NCBI GenBank assembly: GCA_021736745.1
Contig: JAIPFG010000045.1
Span: 1-14,579, forward strand
DNA length: 14,579 nt
Reading direction: 5' to 3'
Origin: Pseudomonadales bacterium
GTDB taxonomy: Bacteria; Pseudomonadota; Gammaproteobacteria; Pseudomonadales; IMCC2047
Of this stretch, positions 8,138 to 14,579 are shown in pieces (position 1 is the stretch's first letter; every line of letters begins with the position of its first letter). The position numbers and the translations under genes were made by a program. The notes under the pieces were generated by a model that made no database searches, was not told the origin of the DNA, and saw nothing but the letters and a program-made list of their open reading frames with translations.

Positions 8138-8193
8138 AGTATGTAATACATACTATAACTAATCCATACTAAATTAAAGCTGATATTGATCAA
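8138..8193 (-). promoter_or_regulatory. FNR/DNR-like class II promoter with overlapping palindromic operator, upstream of flavorubredoxin
   Basis: Minus-strand -10 box TATAGT lies at 8157-8152, predicting a start near 8145. CTGAT-ATTG-ATCAA at 8180-8193 matches the CRP/FNR-family anaerobic consensus TTGAT-N4-ATCAA at 9 of 10 fixed positions. Its centre (between 8186 and 8187) is at -41.5, exactly the class II activator position. A perfect 17-bp palindrome, AGTATGTATTACATACT on minus (8154-8138), covers about -10 to +8 and would suit a repressor. This predicts induction under low oxygen or NO by an FNR/ANR/DNR-type activator plus a second, unidentified regulator. The sites are seen directly; the regulators are inferred. 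Confidence 0.6.
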
Positions 8194-8208
8194 AAAAAAG
8201 GGTCTGCA

Positions 8209-8784
8209 TTAGAGGATACTGACACCTGCCTGCGACAGCATGTCCACCAAACGAATCAAGGGTAAACCCTCCAGAGCAGTGACATCGTCACCTTGCATTT
8301 TTTTGAATAGGGCAATGCCGATTTTTTCCCACTTAAAGCTACCTGCACAATCCAAGGGTTGTTCTAACGCAACATAACGCCTAACCTGTTTTGCCGTGAG
8401 GCGGCGAAAGAAAACCTGGTATGGAATCACATCTAATTGATAGCTGTCGTCTTGACTCTGATAGAGGCATAAACCGGTTAAAAACTCAATGCATTTACCG
8501 CTTGCCTGCTGTAGCTGTTTTTCTGCACGTTCCGCGCTACCTGGCTTTCCGAGTATCTCCCCATCGAGAACAGCAACCTGATCACTGCCGATAATCAACG
8601 ACTGAGGATGCCTGCCAGAAAGTGCTCTGGCTTTCTCGAAAGATAATCGGGATGCTAAGGCATGGGGTGTTTCATTAGGCAAAGGGGTTTCATCGATATT
8701 CGGTATGTCGCAGAGGTAGTCTAAGCCAAGCCTGTCGAGTAGTGTTTTTCGGTAAATTGAGCTTGAAGCTAATAGGATTTGCAT
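8209..8784 (-). CDS. yceF: Maf family nucleotide pyrophosphatase, YceF type
   Basis: House-cleaning pyrophosphatase that hydrolyses modified nucleotides; E. coli YceF prefers 7-methyl-GTP. The 191 residues match the family length. The N-terminal loop LASSSIYRKTLL supplies Ser7/Ser8 and Arg12. DETPLPNETP (31-40) and Lys51 complete the substrate site, and the catalytic Asp68 lies in GSDQVAVLDGEILGKP. The CAGSFKWEKIGIALF segment resembles YceF (CAGSFKSEGFGITLF) more than the dTTP/UTP-specific YhdE branch, which supports the subtype. In E. coli yceF lies next to rpmF-plsX; here it faces nudC with a 62-bp gap. Downstream on minus, a run of eight T bases (8199-8192) follows a weak bulged stem and might terminate the transcript. 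The same bases adjoin the flavorubredoxin promoter. Confidence 0.94.
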   Translation of the reverse strand: MQILLASSSIYRKTLLDRLGLDYLCDIPNIDETPLPNETPHALASRLSFEKARALSGRHPQSLIIGSDQVAVLDGEILGKPGSAERAEKQLQQASGKCIEFLTGLCLYQSQDDSYQLDVIPYQVFFRRLTAKQVRRYVALEQPLDCAGSFKWEKIGIALFKKMQGDDVTALEGLPLIRLVDMLSQAGVSIL

Positions 8785-8846
8785 GGAAGATAAGGCCTCA
8801 GAGACAGCTTGTTAGCAATAAACGGGAAATATTCAATGAGAGGAAG

Positions 8847-9683
8847 ATGCTAGAGCATTTTGATTTAGGTTTAAAGCCACCCTCGGAAATTGTAAACCAC
8901 TTATATTTTGTATACAGCGGATACGCCATTTTAAGCCGACAGGGTGAGCCAAAATGGTCGCCATTGTTGGCAAAGGAATGGCAAGCCATCGGTCTCGTCC
9001 CGCAATCAACCCATTATATGGGGGCCTGGGGTCAGGCCGCATGCCAAGCAGTGGAGTTAATGCCGAAAACTGAAGCTCCACCCGGATTTGAGTGGATCAG
9101 TTTACGTCATTTTATCCATAATCCCACCGAAAGCCCCGATGACGCCTTATTTGCACTCGCCGGACGAGGAATTCAGATTATCGAATGGCACCGCACCCAT
9201 CGCTATTGTGGGCAATGTGGTGGCCTACTTACCGAGCATGAAGCTGATCGTGCACGTGGGTGTACCCGCTGCCAACGGACATTTTACCCACGCTTGTCTC
9301 CTTGTATTATCGTTTTGGTAACACGAGGGGAGGAAATACTCTTGGCGCGGGGTGTTCGCCACCCTGAAGGAATGTATAGTACTTTGGCCGGATTTATTGA
9401 GCCGGGTGAAACTGCGGAGCAGGCGGTACACCGAGAGGTACGCGAAGAGGTTGGTATTGAAGTGAGTCATCTTCAATACTGGGGGAGTCAACCATGGCCG
9501 TTTCCGCACCAATTAATGCTAGGGTTTTATGCCGAATATGAGCGAGGTAGCCTGATTCTGGAAGAGGAGGAAATCACTGACGCGCGCTGGTGGCATTATC
9601 AGGAATTGCCCCAACATCCACCGACTTCCACAATTTCAGGTCGTTTGATTAATGACTATTTGAACCGTATTCGGCGCAAATAG
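8847..9683 (+). CDS. nudC: NAD(H) pyrophosphatase / RNA deNADding enzyme NudC
   Basis: Nudix hydrolase that splits NAD(H) to NMN(H) and AMP and, in E. coli, removes NAD caps from RNA 5' ends. I choose ATG 8847, preceded by a purine-rich GAGAGGAAG, giving 278 residues; an open extension to 8742 would overlap yceF and lacks conserved sequence. An N-terminal domain (about 1-110) precedes a zinc ribbon (Cys121, Cys124, Cys139, Cys142). The Nudix domain follows, with a complete Nudix box at 182-204 (GFIEPGE then REVREEVGI) and the NudC signature SQPWPFP at 214-220. It is divergent from yceF, another nucleotide-sanitising gene, and ends 1 nt before the esterase ATG, so those two are very likely cotranscribed. 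Confidence 0.95.
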   Translation: MLEHFDLGLKPPSEIVNHLYFVYSGYAILSRQGEPKWSPLLAKEWQAIGLVPQSTHYMGAWGQAACQAVELMPKTEAPPGFEWISLRHFIHNPTESPDDALFALAGRGIQIIEWHRTHRYCGQCGGLLTEHEADRARGCTRCQRTFYPRLSPCIIVLVTRGEEILLARGVRHPEGMYSTLAGFIEPGETAEQAVHREVREEVGIEVSHLQYWGSQPWPFPHQLMLGFYAEYERGSLILEEEEITDARWWHYQELPQHPPTSTISGRLINDYLNRIRRK

Positions 9684-9684
9684 T

Positions 9685-10635
9685 ATGTTTTCACGCGATA
9701 GAAAAGAGATAAGCGTGAGACTGCGAATATTAAACCGAGCACTGCGGTTAAATTTGGAGTATTGGCAAAATCACAAGGACATCTCCCCCGAACTTTTTTT
9801 CGAAAGAGAGCAAAGCATTAGCCACTGGATACCCAGAATCCCTTCCCATATTCATGCGAAAATGACATCGATAGAGGGCGTTTGTGTACAACAGATAATT
9901 CCTGCTGACACAATAAATGACAGGGTTTTGCTTTATCTACATGGTGGCGGTTATGTGGCGGGATCACCTGATTCGACACACCGCGATTATATTTGGCGTA
10001 TTGCCGAAGCGGCAAAAAGCCAGGTTTGGGCGGTGAATTATCGTAAAGCACCAGAGCATCCTTTCCCGGCGGCATTGGATGACGCCCACATTGTCTATGA
10101 GAGACTACTTAAACAATATGCACCGGGTAATATTGCCATTGTTGGCGACTCTGCCGGAGGAGGATTGGCCCTCTCTCTGGTATTAAAGCTAAAAGATGAA
10201 GGAGCACCATTGCCTGCCGCCATCTCTGTCGTATCCCCCTGGACAGATTTAACCTGTAGCGGCAAATCACTTATTGAGAATGGGGACACGGAAGTCATGG
10301 TGCCGGAACACCTACTCCTGGCAGTAGCGAAGCTTTATGCGAAAGATTATCCGCTGAATAACCCTTACCTTTCTCCACTCTTTGCTGAATTTCACGATTT
10401 CCCACCTACCCAAATCCTGGTCAGTGAGGCTGAAATATTATTGGATGATTCGCGACGATTGTTTAAAAAAATGGCGGAAGCACAAGTTCAAGTAGAATTG
10501 ACGGTGGAGGAAAATCTTCCCCATGTCTGGCCGGTTTTTGCCCGCTTGCTACCCGAAAGTCGTAAAACCATTGCAGAAATAGGCGCCTTTTTATCAAGGC
10601 ATTTTGACCAATCAAAACAGACCGTTAGTTCATGA
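9685..10635 (+). CDS. Alpha/beta-hydrolase, hormone-sensitive-lipase (family IV) esterase
   Basis: A 316-residue probable carboxylesterase acting on short acyl esters; the natural substrate is unknown. The family IV oxyanion motif HGGGY lies at 86-90, the nucleophile Ser156 in GDSAGGG, the likely acid Asp254 in EAEILLDDSRR, and His280 in NLPHVWPVF, so the triad is complete. PWTDLT and NYRKAPEHPFPAALDD are further family hallmarks. There is no signal peptide; the first ~60 residues form the cap region. ATG 9685 starts 1 nt after the nudC stop, so it is probably translated by coupling. Its 3' end overlaps the convergent amrS by 11 bp. The family call is firm; any link to NudC or AmmeMemoRadiSam is unsupported beyond position. 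Confidence 0.92.
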   Translation: MFSRDRKEISVRLRILNRALRLNLEYWQNHKDISPELFFEREQSISHWIPRIPSHIHAKMTSIEGVCVQQIIPADTINDRVLLYLHGGGYVAGSPDSTHRDYIWRIAEAAKSQVWAVNYRKAPEHPFPAALDDAHIVYERLLKQYAPGNIAIVGDSAGGGLALSLVLKLKDEGAPLPAAISVVSPWTDLTCSGKSLIENGDTEVMVPEHLLLAVAKLYAKDYPLNNPYLSPLFAEFHDFPPTQILVSEAEILLDDSRRLFKKMAEAQVQVELTVEENLPHVWPVFARLLPESRKTIAEIGAFLSRHFDQSKQTVSS

Positions 10636-11704
10636 TTCTTATCGGCATGCGCCGTGCTCCCCAATGACCGGGCGGGCCGCCAAAGCGTCCAGCCAGGGGG
10701 GTGTTACAATTTAGGCAATGACCGTTATCATCCAAATTCCACTCGCCTAACTGATACCAGTCTCGTTCAATGAGTCGGGTTCCACACTGGTGACAATAGG
10801 TGCTGCCGCCGTGTTGGTCATGCACATTGCCGGTATAGGCATAACGAACACCATTGGCAATGGCTATGTCCCTGGCGCGCTGTAAGGTGGCGGCTGGTGT
10901 GGCAGATTTATCCTGCATCTTCCAGTCAGGATGAAATGCGCTAAAGTGCATAGGGATATCTGGGCCTAAGTTCTCTACCACCCAGCGGGTCATTTGATCG
11001 ATTTCCTGGTTAGAATCGTTTTCATCGGGAATAAGGAGCGTGGTGAGCTCAAACCAAACCTTGGTTTCATATTTTAGGTATTGCAATGTGTCTAATACAG
11101 GTGCCAGATGAGCACCGCAGATTTTATGGTAGAAGCGCTCAGTAAAGGCCTTTAAATCAATATTGGCCGCATCCATGTGGTCAAAAAAATGGGTGCGTGG
11201 TTCATCACAGACATACCCGGCGGAAACAGCGACTACTTGAATATTCTGCTCATGGCAGGCTTCAGCCGCATCGATCGCGTATTCGAGGAAAATAATGGGG
11301 TCGTTATAGGTAAAGGCAATGCTTTTACAACCGAACTCTTTGGCAGAGGCCGCCAACTGTTCTGGGCTGGCTTGATCGGCCAAAGTATCCATTTCGCGTG
11401 ATTTACTCATATCCCAGTTCTGGCAGAATTTGCAGGCAAGATTGCATCCGGCCGTGCCGAAGGATAAAACCGATGTGCCGGGATAAAAGTGGTTTAGGGG
11501 TTTTTTTTCAATCGGGTCGATGCAGAAGCCGCTGGACCGGCCATAGCTGAAAAGCTTAATTTGTCCCTCTTCGCAGCCGCGGACGAAGCAGAGACCACGT
11601 TGTCCTTCATGTAATTTACAGTAACGTGGACAGACATCACATTGAATGCGATCGTCTTCCAGCCGGTGCCAGTATCGCGTGTTAACAGGTTCAGAAAGGT
11701 TCAC
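10625..11704 (-). CDS. amrS: AmmeMemoRadiSam system radical SAM enzyme AmrS
   Basis: Radical SAM protein of the AmmeMemoRadiSam set; reaction and substrate are unknown. I choose GTG 11704 (359 residues) because GAGG sits 6 nt before it; an in-frame TTG at 11767 would add 21 residues and leave 1 bp to amrB. In the 359-residue numbering, an N-terminal Cys cluster (22, 25, 29, 39: CDVCPRYC then GLC) precedes IEKKPLNHF and the [4Fe-4S]/SAM motif CNLACKFCQNW (Cys87, Cys91, Cys94). The family block SKSREMDTLADQASPEQ follows. A C-terminal zinc-ribbon-like module has CHQC and CLNC (304, 307, 330, 333). This layout resembles the pyruvate-formate-lyase-activase-like branch but is full length for AmrS. 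It is divergent from amrB and amrA, with which it co-occurs in many genomes. Confidence 0.94.
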   Translation of the reverse strand: MNLSEPVNTRYWHRLEDDRIQCDVCPRYCKLHEGQRGLCFVRGCEEGQIKLFSYGRSSGFCIDPIEKKPLNHFYPGTSVLSFGTAGCNLACKFCQNWDMSKSREMDTLADQASPEQLAASAKEFGCKSIAFTYNDPIIFLEYAIDAAEACHEQNIQVVAVSAGYVCDEPRTHFFDHMDAANIDLKAFTERFYHKICGAHLAPVLDTLQYLKYETKVWFELTTLLIPDENDSNQEIDQMTRWVVENLGPDIPMHFSAFHPDWKMQDKSATPAATLQRARDIAIANGVRYAYTGNVHDQHGGSTYCHQCGTRLIERDWYQLGEWNLDDNGHCLNCNTPLAGRFGGPPGHWGARRMPIRIMN

Positions 11705-11768
11705 CTTTTGCCTCGTATCAAGGTATCTCTTACTATAAAATAATGAGGGTGAAACTGGGGTTTTCAAG
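11705..11768. promoter_or_regulatory. Short divergent control region of amrS and amrB
   Basis: If amrS begins at GTG 11704, 64 bp separate the two starts. On minus, TTGAAA (11767-11762), a 16-nt spacer, then CATTAT is a candidate amrS promoter followed by its GAGG ribosome site. On plus, TATAAA at 11734-11739 could be the amrB -10, but no good -35 is seen at the usual distance. GGGG 8 nt before the amrB ATG is a weak ribosome site. Shared control of the two transcripts is inferred. Confidence 0.35.
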
Positions 11769-12542
11769 ATGATACGAGCACCCGCTGTTGCCGGGACTTT
11801 TTATCCGGCCGATGCCAATGTACTTCGACATCAAGTCGAATCAATGCTGACGCGCAGTGGAACACAGTCTATTCCCGTTAAAGCGCTCATTGTGCCTCAC
11901 GCGGGCTATATTTATTCCGGTCAGATAGCGGCTAAGGCATACCGCTTGCTGGAAGGAAATACCAAGTTTAAACAGATCGTTTTATTTGGCCCGGCGCATT
12001 ACGTCTATGTGGAAGGCCTCGTTGTTCCGTCCGTATCACATTTCTCCACCCCTTTGGGCCAAATTCCGGTTGACTTAAAAATTATCGGAGGGATTCTGGA
12101 CATGCCTCAGGTTTCTGTCTCCAACGACGCCCATGCGCCAGAGCACAGTCTTGAAGTTCAGTTGCCTTTTCTACAGATGGTATTGACTGATTTTAACTTG
12201 ATTCCGGTTTTGGTGGGCAATGCGACAACAGAACAAACGGCTGAGGTTATAGAGAGACTTTGGGGCGACGAAGAAACACTCCTGTTGATCAGCTCAGATT
12301 TGAGCCATTTCCATTCATATGCCGAAGCTTTGAGTATTGATCGAATGACGAACGAGGCTATTTGTCATCGAAGTGAAAATCTTAAAGGGGAGCAGGCCTG
12401 TGGCTGTCGAGCCATAAACGGTTTGATGCATTGCGCCAAAAAAAGAAACCTTAAGGTAACACCTATAGGATTGTGCAACTCAGGAGATACGGCAGGAGAC
12501 AAAAAAAGGGTAGTAGGATATGGTGCCTATGCACTCTATTAG
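11769..12542 (+). CDS. amrB: AmmeMemoRadiSam system protein B, MEMO1 family
   Basis: A 257-residue bacterial homologue of human MEMO1, a fold related to class III extradiol dioxygenases. The N-terminus IRAPAVAGTFYPAD is the family hallmark. His44 (VPHAGYIYSG), His77 (FGPAHY) and Cys211 (QACGCRAI) align by eye with the human MEMO1 metal ligands His49, His81 and Cys244. HAPEHSLEVQLPF (122-134) and SSDLSHFH (175-182) complete the pocket. Human MEMO1 has been reported to bind iron or copper; the bacterial role is unknown. An additional Cys213 sits beside the ligand Cys. There is no signal peptide, so it is cytoplasmic. It overlaps amrA by 23 bp (14 bp if amrA starts at its second ATG), implying coupled translation, and is divergent from amrS. 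Confidence 0.95.
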   Translation: MIRAPAVAGTFYPADANVLRHQVESMLTRSGTQSIPVKALIVPHAGYIYSGQIAAKAYRLLEGNTKFKQIVLFGPAHYVYVEGLVVPSVSHFSTPLGQIPVDLKIIGGILDMPQVSVSNDAHAPEHSLEVQLPFLQMVLTDFNLIPVLVGNATTEQTAEVIERLWGDEETLLLISSDLSHFHSYAEALSIDRMTNEAICHRSENLKGEQACGCRAINGLMHCAKKRNLKVTPIGLCNSGDTAGDKKRVVGYGAYALY

Positions 12543-13095
12543 CCAACAGGAACAACAGGAACTATTGCAGTTGGCGCGTCAGGTGATAATACAGGGGATT
12601 GAGAGCGGAGAAGCGCCTAAGCTTCACTGTGAAGCTTACAGCGATGCGCTAAGGAGACCGGCAGCCACTTTCGTAACGCTTTATCTTAATGGCAAATTGG
12701 CGGGATGTATTGGTCAATTAACGGCAACCAGACCATTGGTGCTGGATGTCGCCGAAAATGCTTACGCTGCGGCCAATAATGATCACCGTTTTGAGAAGAT
12801 CAAACGAAGCGATCTTGACTCTTTAAAGATAGAAATAGCGCTATTGTCGGATCTAAAGTTAATGAATGTTCATTCGGAAGAGCAACTAAAAGCACAACTT
12901 GTCGTCAATAAAGATGGACTATTGATAGAAACCTTAGGACATAGAGCCACATTTTTGCCCAAGGTATGGCAAGCTTTGCCGGATAAAAGTGATTTTATAT
13001 TGCACTTGAAGTTAAAAGCCGGTTTGCCACAGGATTATTGGTCCGACGAGATCCGTTGTTTTCGCTATACCACGGAGAGTTTTAGTGATGTTTAG
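12520..13095 (+). CDS. amrA: AmmeMemoRadiSam system protein A, AMMECR1 family
   Basis: A 191-residue AMMECR1-domain protein; its biochemical activity is unknown, although conservation from bacteria to humans suggests an enzyme or RNA/ligand-binding role. Hallmarks are the N-terminal helix QQELLQLARQVIIQGIE, the strand AATFVTLYLNGKLAGCIGQL (human LRGCIG region, with Ala in place of the usual Arg before GCIG), NAYAAANNDHRF, the Lys/Glu-rich middle strand IEIALLSDL, FLPKVWQALPD, and the terminal RCFRYTTESF. ATG 12520 lies inside amrB with AGGA only 1 nt upstream but AAAGGG 9 nt upstream; ATG 12529 has AGGA 10 nt upstream and is equally plausible. Its end overlaps msrA by 8 bp. The amrB-amrA-msrA overlaps argue for one transcript. 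Confidence 0.94.
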   Translation: MVPMHSISQQEQQELLQLARQVIIQGIESGEAPKLHCEAYSDALRRPAATFVTLYLNGKLAGCIGQLTATRPLVLDVAENAYAAANNDHRFEKIKRSDLDSLKIEIALLSDLKLMNVHSEEQLKAQLVVNKDGLLIETLGHRATFLPKVWQALPDKSDFILHLKLKAGLPQDYWSDEIRCFRYTTESFSDV

Positions 13096-13729
13096 ACAGA
13101 GTAGAACTGCCGAACCAGAGATGGTGGCAGCAGAGAATGCATTACCCGGTCGTGATCAGTCACTGCCAGTAAAAAATCGTCATATCGTTCTTGAAACCCC
13201 AATCCAGGGGCCATTCCCGGAGAATCTGGAACAGGTGCAATTCGGACTCGGCTGTTTTTGGGGTGCCGAAAGGAGATTCTGGCAAACCCCGGGTGTTTAC
13301 ACCACAGCGGTTGGTTATTCCGGCGGATATACGCCAAACCCAACTTATGAAGAGGTGTGTTCAGGGCAAACCGGTCATGCCGAAGTCGTGTTAGTGGTGT
13401 TTGATCCCAGGTTGATTAGTTTTGACCAACTGCTGAAAATATTCTGGGAGTCGCACAACCCGACTGAGGGTATGCGACAGGGTAATGATGTTGGTACGCA
13501 ATACCGCTCGGCTATTTATACCCATTCGCCACAACAGCAGGCATTAGCCCTTGCCTCAGAAAAAGCTTATCAAAAAAACCTTTTTGAGGTGGGCCATGGA
13601 GAAATAACGACAGACATTAAACCGGCGGGTAACTTTTACTATGCTGAAAATTACCACCAGCAATACTTGGCAAAAAATATAGGTGGGTATTGTGGGCTTG
13701 GCGGCGTAGGTGTGGAGTATGACCCATAA
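13088..13729 (+). CDS. msrA: Peptide methionine-(S)-sulfoxide reductase MsrA
   Basis: Reduces methionine-S-sulfoxide in proteins using thioredoxin. From ATG 13088 it has 213 residues (a GTG three bases earlier is also possible), close to E. coli MsrA (212), including the enterobacterial-type N-terminal extension ENALPGRDQSLPV. The catalytic Cys56 is in GCFWGAERRFW. GYSGGYTPNPTYEEVCSGQTGHAE, FWESHNPTEGMRQGNDVGTQYRS and YHQQYLAKN (each only part of the conserved domain) match the family. The resolving Cys is present in GGYCGLGG, but the second recycling Cys of E. coli (Cys206) is replaced, ending GVGVEYDP, so it should be a two-Cys enzyme. It overlaps amrA by 8 bp and ends before a strong terminator, making it the last gene of the amrB-amrA-msrA unit. 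Confidence 0.96.
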   Translation: MFRQSRTAEPEMVAAENALPGRDQSLPVKNRHIVLETPIQGPFPENLEQVQFGLGCFWGAERRFWQTPGVYTTAVGYSGGYTPNPTYEEVCSGQTGHAEVVLVVFDPRLISFDQLLKIFWESHNPTEGMRQGNDVGTQYRSAIYTHSPQQQALALASEKAYQKNLFEVGHGEITTDIKPAGNFYYAENYHQQYLAKNIGGYCGLGGVGVEYDP

Positions 13730-13808
13730 GTAGGATTCGCTTGATTCACGTATTTTAACTTTTAGGGGAAAGGTTAAGGATACAACTGAGCAAAATGTGT
13801 TTTAGAAT

Positions 13809-13842
13809 AAAAAATGGCTCCTGATCAGGAGCCATTTTTTTT
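13809..13842. terminator. Bidirectional intrinsic terminator between msrA and the PEP-CTERM gene
   Basis: A perfect 32-bp palindrome spans 13809-13840: six A, stem TGGCTCCT, loop GATC, stem AGGAGCCA, then T8 running to 13842. It gives a U-run in both directions and so ends msrA transcripts on plus and the PEP-CTERM gene transcripts on minus. The remaining bases of the 13730-13859 gap show nothing else. Confidence 0.92.
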
Positions 13843-13859
13843 GTTGAGATGTTGCGTTT

Positions 13860-14579
13860 TTAGTGTAACTTGCGACGGCGTAAGCCAGCGATCAAACCAA
13901 GTAATCCGAGGCCCAACAGAGGCATGGTGCCTGGTGTTGGGACAGTCGGACAGGGGGGTTGGCCTGGCTGGCCACACTGAATAACTGTGCCAGTACCACC
14001 ACCGATGATCAGGGCTCTTTGTAAACCATCTCTGGCCAGGATGGTTAGGCCACCCAAGTTACCACTGAACGTGTTATGACAGGGACCCGCGTTACTATCA
14101 ATGTCACTGTTAGACAGGCCTGGGAATGCCGCTTGGCCCGCAGCGGTCAAGGTTGCCCCGCCTGAACTACAACCCCCGGTGTAATCAATACCCGGCAACA
14201 AAGTGCCTAACCAACCAAATGCGTCGTTACCACTGCCGTGAGCCATAATGCCGCCACCGGATGCTCCGAAGGCATTGATTGCGGCGGCGTTTGCTGTGAG
14301 CGCAGCACCTTCTGTCGAATCCAAATCATTAGCGGCACCCGTTCCGGCAATCCAAAGTATTTTCGGATTGATTGTGCCGGCAGCCAAGTCTATAAAAAAT
14401 TGCGTAATTGCAGCTGCGGTGTCAATAAAAGTAACTGTTAATCCTGCGGCATTTGCAGCCGAACCGATAGCCGCGCCAGCATTTCCGCCTTGAATGGCCG
14501 TGTAATCAGCAAACGCGGAGCCTAATGCCACTATATCTGTCGTGATAGTCCCGCCTCTTGTTTGGCTATTATTCAGGTC
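13860..14579 (-). CDS. PEP-CTERM-type sorting-domain protein, N-terminus beyond the right edge
   Basis: The frame stays open from the TAA at 13860-13862 to the window edge, giving 239 visible residues. A GTG at 14531 sits inside the open frame and is not a convincing start, so the signal peptide probably lies outside. The C-terminus is a tripartite sorting tail: VPTPGT, a hydrophobic helix (MPLLGLGLLGLIAGL), then RRRKLH. This is the PEP-CTERM pattern recognised by exosortase, with PTP in place of PEP. The body is Gly/Ala/Asn-rich and acidic, with ILWIAGTG, an INAFGASGGGIMAHGSGNDAF turn-rich segment and WLGTLLPG; this looks vaguely like a glutamine-amidotransferase-like fold, but that is a guess. 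Cysteines cluster in GGCSSGG, GPCHNTF and CGQPGQPPC, suiting an exported protein. A strong terminator follows. The substrate or role is unknown. Confidence 0.85.
   Translation of the reverse strand, partial: DLNNSQTRGGTITTDIVALGSAFADYTAIQGGNAGAAIGSAANAAGLTVTFIDTAAAITQFFIDLAAGTINPKILWIAGTGAANDLDSTEGAALTANAAAINAFGASGGGIMAHGSGNDAFGWLGTLLPGIDYTGGCSSGGATLTAAGQAAFPGLSNSDIDSNAGPCHNTFSGNLGGLTILARDGLQRALIIGGGTGTVIQCGQPGQPPCPTVPTPGTMPLLGLGLLGLIAGLRRRKLH

Noticed and set aside
8138..8154. Palindrome as an NsrR box
   Set aside because: It contains ATGTA/TACAT halves but their spacing is much shorter than in the known NsrR consensus, so I call it an unidentified operator.
8742..8846. Upstream extension of nudC
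   Set aside because: It overlaps the start of yceF and shows no family similarity; ATG 8847 follows a purine-rich ribosome site.
14529..14531. GTG 14531 as the start of the PEP-CTERM gene
   Set aside because: The frame remains open to the window edge and no signal peptide follows the GTG, so the true start is probably outside.

Overview
The window looks like a chromosomal segment of a gammaproteobacterium. The rne/rluC divergent pair, the rluC-HAD phosphatase-sppA cluster and the YceF-type Maf protein are typical of Pseudomonas-like and marine Pseudomonadales/Cellvibrionales-like genomes. A protein with a PEP-CTERM-type tail at the right edge suggests an exosortase-bearing, probably aquatic or biofilm-forming, member of that group. 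I see no tRNA, rRNA, IS element, phage gene or CRISPR array. The genus is not determined.

Layout. (1) 1-3120, minus: ribonuclease E, with its 3' end beyond the left edge. (2) 3121-3937: an 817-bp gap between divergent rne and rluC, rich in hairpins on both sides. The rne leader can form two mutually exclusive hairpins, and rluC has a candidate promoter followed by three hairpins. (3) 3938-6630, plus: rluC, a HAD phosphatase and a short SppA-type signal peptide peptidase. (4) 6654-8120, minus: a flavorubredoxin (flavodiiron protein plus rubredoxin) whose diiron site lacks two of the usual histidines. Its promoter carries an FNR/DNR-like box placed at -41.5 and a 17-bp palindrome over the start site. 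(5) 8209-8784, minus: YceF-type Maf, divergent from (6) nudC and an HSL-family esterase (8847-10635, plus). (7) 10625-13729: the AmmeMemoRadiSam set, with radical SAM AmrS on minus and the MEMO-like AmrB and AMMECR1-like AmrA on plus. AmrA overlaps msrA, which ends at a perfect bidirectional terminator. (8) 13860-14579, minus: a PEP-CTERM-type protein, cut by the right edge.

Themes. Several genes concern RNA processing or quality (RNase E, RluC, NudC, Maf). Another group is redox or nitrosative chemistry (flavorubredoxin, AmmeMemoRadiSam, MsrA). The AmmeMemoRadiSam set is widely conserved but, to my knowledge, has no established bacterial function. It is the best candidate here for undescribed biology, and its overlap with the methionine sulfoxide repair gene suggests a redox link (inference). 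The second candidate is the flavorubredoxin with an altered metal site behind an anaerobic-type promoter.
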